Shown here in pieces: positions 60,721 through 64,000 of a stretch of DNA of 64,000 bases (positions are counted from its first letter, which is position 1; each line of letters starts with the position of its first letter). The position numbers and the translations under genes are program-made. This stretch comes from Sulfidibacterium sp964456625. GTDB lineage: Bacteria > Bacteroidota > Bacteroidia > Bacteroidales > F082. Location of the stretch: positions 1 to 64,000 of the forward strand of contig CAYWBO010000001.1 in the NCBI GenBank assembly GCA_964456625.1, given 5' to 3'. The notes beneath the pieces were generated by a model that had not been told where the DNA came from, did no database searches, and saw only the letters and a program-made list of their open reading frames with translations.

Positions 60721-60820
60721 NNNNNNNNNNNNNNNNNNNNNNNNNNNNNNNNNNNNNNNNNNNNNNNNNNNNNNNNNNNNNNNNNNNNNNNNNNNNNNNN
60801 NNNNNNNNNNNNNNNNNNNN
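60721..60820. other. Scaffold gap (100 N)
   Basis: Exactly 100 undetermined bases, directly beside a tandem repeat that probably prevented assembly. The true length may differ. Confidence 0.99.
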
Positions 60821-60958
60821 ATGGGTAGTATCCGGGTTGGGATTGGGTACTGCATAGTTGACAGTGGGTAACACCCGGGTTGAGGTTGGGTACTGAAAAG
60901 TTGGCAGTGGGTAATGCCTGGGTTGGTATTGGGTAGCCCATAGTTGACGTTGGGTAAC
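60821..60958. repeat. Tandem repeat, 43-bp period
   Basis: About three imperfect copies of a G/T-rich unit on the plus strand; unit boundaries can be set at AGTTG(A/G)CAGTGGGTAA, recurring every 43 bases, each with GGGTTG and TTGGGTA submotifs. The array begins at the scaffold gap, so more copies are likely. Both strands remain open in some frames, but because 43 is not a multiple of three no repeating peptide unit would be kept. I see no gene in it. Confidence 0.85.
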
Positions 60959-61091
60959 GGCGGCATTTTGTAACTAAACCAGGGCCAGGAGTAACTATTG
61001 CCTACCGGAACATATCTATTGCCGGTCAAGGTGCAACCAGGGCAGGTAAGAACGCGCCAGTAGTCACATCGTTACTCAGTCACCCGGTCAC

Positions 61092-61883
61092 TTACTTATG
61101 CTGCCGCAGCCATTCGTACCATTGCTCCATACCATCGCCTTTGGTGGCGGAGACTTCGATAAATTCGAGATGATGGTTCACGCGCAGTGCATAATCTTTG
61201 GCCTTCTGCACATCAAAATTCACATAAGGCAGCAAATCGATTTTGTTGATGATGCAGACGTCGGCGCTGAGAAACATATCCGGGTATTTGATGGGCTTGT
61301 CGTCACCTTCGGTCACGCTGATGATCACCACGCGTTTGTTCTCGCCCAAATCGAAGAGGGCAGGGCAGACGAGGTTGCCCACATTTTCGATCATGAGCAC
61401 CGAATGCTCCGGCGGATTCAGCTCTTTGACGGCCCGGTGCACCATATCGCTGTCCAGGTGGCAGCCCTGACCGGTATTTACCTGCACCACGGGAATGTTC
61501 AGCGCCTGGATGCGGTTGGCATCGTTGAACGTCTGCTGGTCGCCTTCGATCACGGTTATCGGCATTTCGTCCTTCATATTCGTCAGCGTGCGCTCCAGGA
61601 TCGTGGTTTTTCCCGAGCCCGGCGAACTGACCAGGTTCAGCGCGAAAATATTCTTGGCTTCAAAATAACCGCGGTTCCGCTCCGCCAGTTTGTTGTTGGC
61701 GCCCAGGATGTCCTGTTCCACTTCCACCACGGTTTTTCCGTGCACATGATCGTGGTGGTGGTGTTCATGATCATGATGATGTTCGTCATTATGTTGGTGC
61801 ATTTCGAGGTGGCTCATATCCACTTTCCCGGGTTTTGAGATCAAAACTTCGTCGGGTTGTCCGCATCCGCAGGTAGAACACAT
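61092..61883 (-). CDS. hypB: Hydrogenase nickel incorporation GTPase HypB
   Basis: A 263-residue metallochaperone GTPase that delivers Ni(II) to the hydrogenase large subunit together with HypA. The N-terminus MCSTCGCGQ has the high-affinity nickel site (Cys2, Cys5, Cys7). A His-rich stretch (29-48, 13 His) can store nickel or zinc. The P-loop SSPGSGKTT is at about 86-94, IEGDQQTFNDANRI and GQGCHLDSDMVH hold further G-domain and metal-site residues. It lies 17 bp after hypA. Confidence 0.96.
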   Translation of the reverse strand: MCSTCGCGQPDEVLISKPGKVDMSHLEMHQHNDEHHHDHEHHHHDHVHGKTVVEVEQDILGANNKLAERNRGYFEAKNIFALNLVSSPGSGKTTILERTLTNMKDEMPITVIEGDQQTFNDANRIQALNIPVVQVNTGQGCHLDSDMVHRAVKELNPPEHSVLMIENVGNLVCPALFDLGENKRVVIISVTEGDDKPIKYPDMFLSADVCIINKIDLLPYVNFDVQKAKDYALRVNHHLEFIEVSATKGDGMEQWYEWLRQHK

Positions 61884-61900
61884 AGTATTGTTTTTTTAGG

Positions 61901-62242
61901 TTAACTCACTGTTAAAGCTTTAACCCTGAGTTCGCGGCCGCTCAGGATTTCGTTGAAAGGCTGGCCGCATTTCGGACAATCGTCGTACAGGGTCGTGGAA
62001 TTAAAAACGTGGCCGCAATCGGCACATCGGGCTTTGGCCTGGGTCCTTTGAATTTTCCGCTCTGCATTTTCCATCACGGTATCTTTTACCGAAATCTCCC
62101 AGGCAAAGTCAAAAGCCTCCATTTCCACGCCCGAAAGGGTGCCGATCTCCAGTTCAATGGAATCCACTTTTTCGGCCTTTGCCTTTTTTATTTCTTTATC
62201 AGCAATCTCAAGAATGCTCATTACAATGGAAAGCTCGTGCAT
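61901..62242 (-). CDS. hypA: Hydrogenase maturation nickel chaperone HypA
   Basis: A 113-residue protein starting MHELSIVMSILEIA; Met1-His2-Glu3 form the nickel site. The zinc site is Cys73, Cys76, Cys89 and Cys92 in CADC and CPKC. This is the normal family length. It is located between the dihydroorotate-dehydrogenase-like gene (76 bp) and hypB (17 bp). Confidence 0.96.
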   Translation of the reverse strand: MHELSIVMSILEIADKEIKKAKAEKVDSIELEIGTLSGVEMEAFDFAWEISVKDTVMENAERKIQRTQAKARCADCGHVFNSTTLYDDCPKCGQPFNEILSGRELRVKALTVS

Positions 62243-62318
62243 TTTAAAGCAATTTACGCAGGCGTTTTTAAGACCTGTTCACGTCAAAAGTAAAAATTAT
62301 TTTATTTCGGAGGAACTC

Positions 62319-63314
62319 TTATCCGTTTTCTTCGAAATCCATACGCATATACTGGATGCGTTCAAAATTCGAATCCACCGTCTGCTGATTTAAGGATTCC
62401 CCCCGGAAATCATCGAGTTCAGCGTAATGGTGCTCTTCCATCCATTTTTCCAGGCCTTCCAGAATCTTGGCGATTTGTAGAATTCCGTTCAGATAAAGCG
62501 TGCTGCACAGCTGCACGGCACTGGCTCCGGCCAGGATCTGCTTGATCACACCGGTATGGTAATGCACGCCTGTAGACGCCGCGATGTCGCACGGCAGGTT
62601 GTGGCCTTTCAGGAGGGCGATCCAGCGCAGAGGGAGACTCATCTCTTCCGGGGAAGAATAAGGGTCGTGGGCAATGACTTTCAGGTTATCAATGTCGATG
62701 TCGGGGTGGAAATAGCGGTTAAAAAGGACGAGACCGTCGGCACCGGCATCCACGATCCGGTTCACGATGCCGCAGATGTTGGTAAAGAAAGGCCCCAGTT
62801 TCACCGAAACCGGGATCTTTACTTCCTTTTTTACGGCTTTGACAATCTCCACGTAAGTGTCTTCCACTTCGACAGAAGTCATGGCTTTATGAAACGGAAA
62901 CAGGGAAATGTTCAACTCCAACGCATCAGCCCCGGCCGATTCAATATGCCTGGCAAAGCGGGGCCAGCCTTCGGCGCTGACACAATGAATGCTGGAGATG
63001 ATCGGAACCTCGTGGGTTGATTTTAAGCTTTCAATAAACCGCAGATAATAATCCAGGCCTGCTTCTTTCGAGAGGTTTAAAACACTATCTCTGGCCTCCG
63101 GAAACCAATAATAGGCCTCACTTTCTCTTCCGATTTTCAGATCGGATTCAGCCCGGCGCGTGATCTGTTCCTCAAAAATTGACTTCAACACGATGGCTCC
63201 GGCACCGAAGCTGATGCATTGTTGTATGGTCTTAAGCTCTCCCGTGACCCTGGAGCTTCCGATGATCAGCGGATTCTTCAGCTTTAATCCCATATAACTT
63301 GTTGATAAATCCAT
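62319..63314 (-). CDS. Dihydroorotate dehydrogenase-like FMN-barrel protein
   Basis: A 331-residue TIM-barrel protein related to class 1 dihydroorotate dehydrogenase. It starts MDLSTSYMGLKLKNPLIIGSS. The catalytic loop, normally N-x-S-C-P-N, reads ELNISLFPFH: Asn135 and Ser137 remain, but the catalytic Cys is Leu138. VSVKLGPFFTNI, DGLVLFNRYF and ASTGVHYHTGVIKQILAGASAVQLCS are the FMN phosphate-binding parts. It lies 3 bp after the hydrogenase protease, so it is part of the hydrogenase operon and probably has a redox role other than pyrimidine synthesis. Confidence 0.88.
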   Translation of the reverse strand: MDLSTSYMGLKLKNPLIIGSSRVTGELKTIQQCISFGAGAIVLKSIFEEQITRRAESDLKIGRESEAYYWFPEARDSVLNLSKEAGLDYYLRFIESLKSTHEVPIISSIHCVSAEGWPRFARHIESAGADALELNISLFPFHKAMTSVEVEDTYVEIVKAVKKEVKIPVSVKLGPFFTNICGIVNRIVDAGADGLVLFNRYFHPDIDIDNLKVIAHDPYSSPEEMSLPLRWIALLKGHNLPCDIAASTGVHYHTGVIKQILAGASAVQLCSTLYLNGILQIAKILEGLEKWMEEHHYAELDDFRGESLNQQTVDSNFERIQYMRMDFEENG

Positions 63315-63317
63315 GGC

Positions 63318-63791
63318 TTATTGATTTTGTGTGATTGGTAATAGAGTCTCTATCTTCTTTTTCAGAAAATGCAGTGAAAGCTGCAGGTTCCGGCGGGCTT
63401 TATCGCTAATGCCTTCCTTCAGGTCCCATGCGTAACCTTTGATATGCAGCAAAAAACAATTAGGTTCACGATGGAACAAATCCTTGCACAGATACACGAT
63501 ATAAGCCGGTGACATGGCGTGCATGGTAAACTCGATGGTGGCTTTGGAAGGGGATACCGGGGTAAAAGTGAAACTTTCGATGCTTTCCTGAGAGGCATCG
63601 GCAAAGATTACCATTTGATAATGTGCGATCTTCTCGGCATCTTCGATGTTCAATTGATAATTGGTGTCAACCTCTACTTTTCCGGGGAAATGTTCTTCTG
63701 CCCAGGTATGGATTTCTTCTGCCAATGCAATGCCCAGCCCATCGTCCTGACGGCCGGGATTTCCATACCCGTAAAGCAGCAGTTTATACAC
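63318..63791 (-). CDS. Hydrogenase maturation protease
   Basis: A 157-residue endopeptidase of the HyaD/HybD/HoxW family that removes the C-terminal tail of the [NiFe] large subunit after nickel insertion. LYGYGNPGRQDDGLGIALAEEI contains the acidic metal ligand (Asp16), VIFADASQES gives Asp65 and TMHAMSPAYI gives His91, matching Glu16, Asp62 and His93 of HybD. The start codon is GTG, 2 bp after the large subunit gene. Confidence 0.9.
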   Translation of the reverse strand: MYKLLLYGYGNPGRQDDGLGIALAEEIHTWAEEHFPGKVEVDTNYQLNIEDAEKIAHYQMVIFADASQESIESFTFTPVSPSKATIEFTMHAMSPAYIVYLCKDLFHREPNCFLLHIKGYAWDLKEGISDKARRNLQLSLHFLKKKIETLLPITQNQ

Positions 63792-63793
63792 TT

Positions 63794-64000
63794 TTAGTCC
63801 TTTATTTTATAATCTAAAATTTGTTTGTCAGGGCCTACCAAAGTCAGTTCCAGAGGCATTTGCCCCAAAGCGTGGGTGGCGCAACTCAGACAGGGGTCAT
63901 ATGCCCTGATGGCCACTTCCACCGCATTCATCATGGGTTCCGTAATGTGCTGCTGACCACCCATGATCTCTTTAGCAGTAAAGTTTACTGCCTGGTTCAT
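63794..64000 (-). CDS. [NiFe]-hydrogenase large subunit, C-terminal part
   Basis: Only the last 68 residues are in the window; the gene begins beyond position 64000, and the apparent first Met is internal. The C-terminal ligand motif DPCLSCATH (second Cys pair binding the Ni-Fe centre) is followed by a tail of about 25 residues, the target of the adjacent protease. DPCLSCATHALGQMPL and the neighbours suit a cytoplasmic group 3-type enzyme, but the subgroup cannot be set from this fragment. Confidence 0.9.
   Translation of the reverse strand: MNQAVNFTAKEIMGGQQHITEPMMNAVEVAIRAYDPCLSCATHALGQMPLELTLVGPDKQILDYKIKD

Noticed and set aside
60586..61029. Coding frames crossing the N run and the 43-bp repeats
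   Set aside because: They depend on undetermined bases and on a repeat with a period not divisible by three; the Pro/Gln/Thr-rich peptides are artefacts of the repeat.
62319..63314. Assignment as pyrD
   Set aside because: The catalytic Cys is replaced by Leu and the gene is in a hydrogenase operon, so a role in pyrimidine synthesis is not supported.

Overview
The window reads as a piece of a Bacteroidota chromosome, from a draft assembly with two 100-base scaffold gaps (56799-56898 and 60721-60820). The phylum is inferred from several signs seen together: candidate promoters with the Bacteroidota -7 element TAnnTTTG ahead of many genes (femX-like, ychF, rpsA, dnaN, argS and others), few Shine-Dalgarno sequences, a six-domain ribosomal protein S1, a protein with a type IX secretion C-terminal domain, and several soluble or PAS-rich hybrid histidine kinases. 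The [NiFe]-hydrogenase maturation genes, a glycyl radical enzyme and a molybdate transporter suggest an anaerobe or facultative anaerobe. Nearly all genes are on the minus strand.

Layout. 1-480: tRNA-Ser and tRNA-Pro with tRNA-derived 73-bp repeats and nested inverted repeats. 592-3825: DNA repair (tag, a pyrimidine-dimer glycosylase), a PLP racemase, an acetyltransferase and a lipocalin. 4055-7141: a molybdate operon modE-modA-mop-modB-modC with a palindrome in front of modE. 7263-13249: a FemAB-like aminoacyltransferase and two paralogous PAS hybrid kinases. 13351-22855: housekeeping genes (ychF, rpsA, RNase Z, a MalY-like lyase, a thioesterase, dnaN).

23030-46794 is the most distinctive region: an exopolysaccharide cluster of about 24 kb, all on the minus strand. 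It starts with a hybrid kinase, a single-domain response regulator and an initiating sugar transferase that carries an N-terminal degenerate receiver domain. Next come a short TolC-like outer-membrane protein, a Wzc-like copolymerase with two LysM domains in its periplasmic part, a Wzx flippase and a Wzy polymerase. Then follow two tandem copies of a glycosyltransferase gene pair, three more glycosyltransferases, an acetyltransferase, an FkbM methyltransferase, a secreted beta-helix protein and a zinc-ribbon methyltransferase. The cluster ends with a second kinase, whose own receiver has lost its phospho-acceptor Asp, and a second stand-alone receiver. The arrangement suggests polysaccharide initiation and export under phosphorelay control.

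46967-50622 holds a glycyl radical enzyme, its activase and a small membrane protein, behind a perfect 9-bp inverted repeat that overlaps a -7 element. 50893-56759 holds two rhomboid proteases, mutL, a small membrane protein and argS. 57099-60565 is looser: a plus-strand predicted outer-membrane barrel protein flanked by related repeats, REP-like palindromes, a methyltransferase and a VOC protein. 60821-60958 is a 43-bp tandem repeat next to a gap. 61092-64000 is the 3' end of a [NiFe]-hydrogenase operon: large subunit C-terminus, maturation protease, a dihydroorotate-dehydrogenase-like protein without the catalytic Cys, hypA and hypB.
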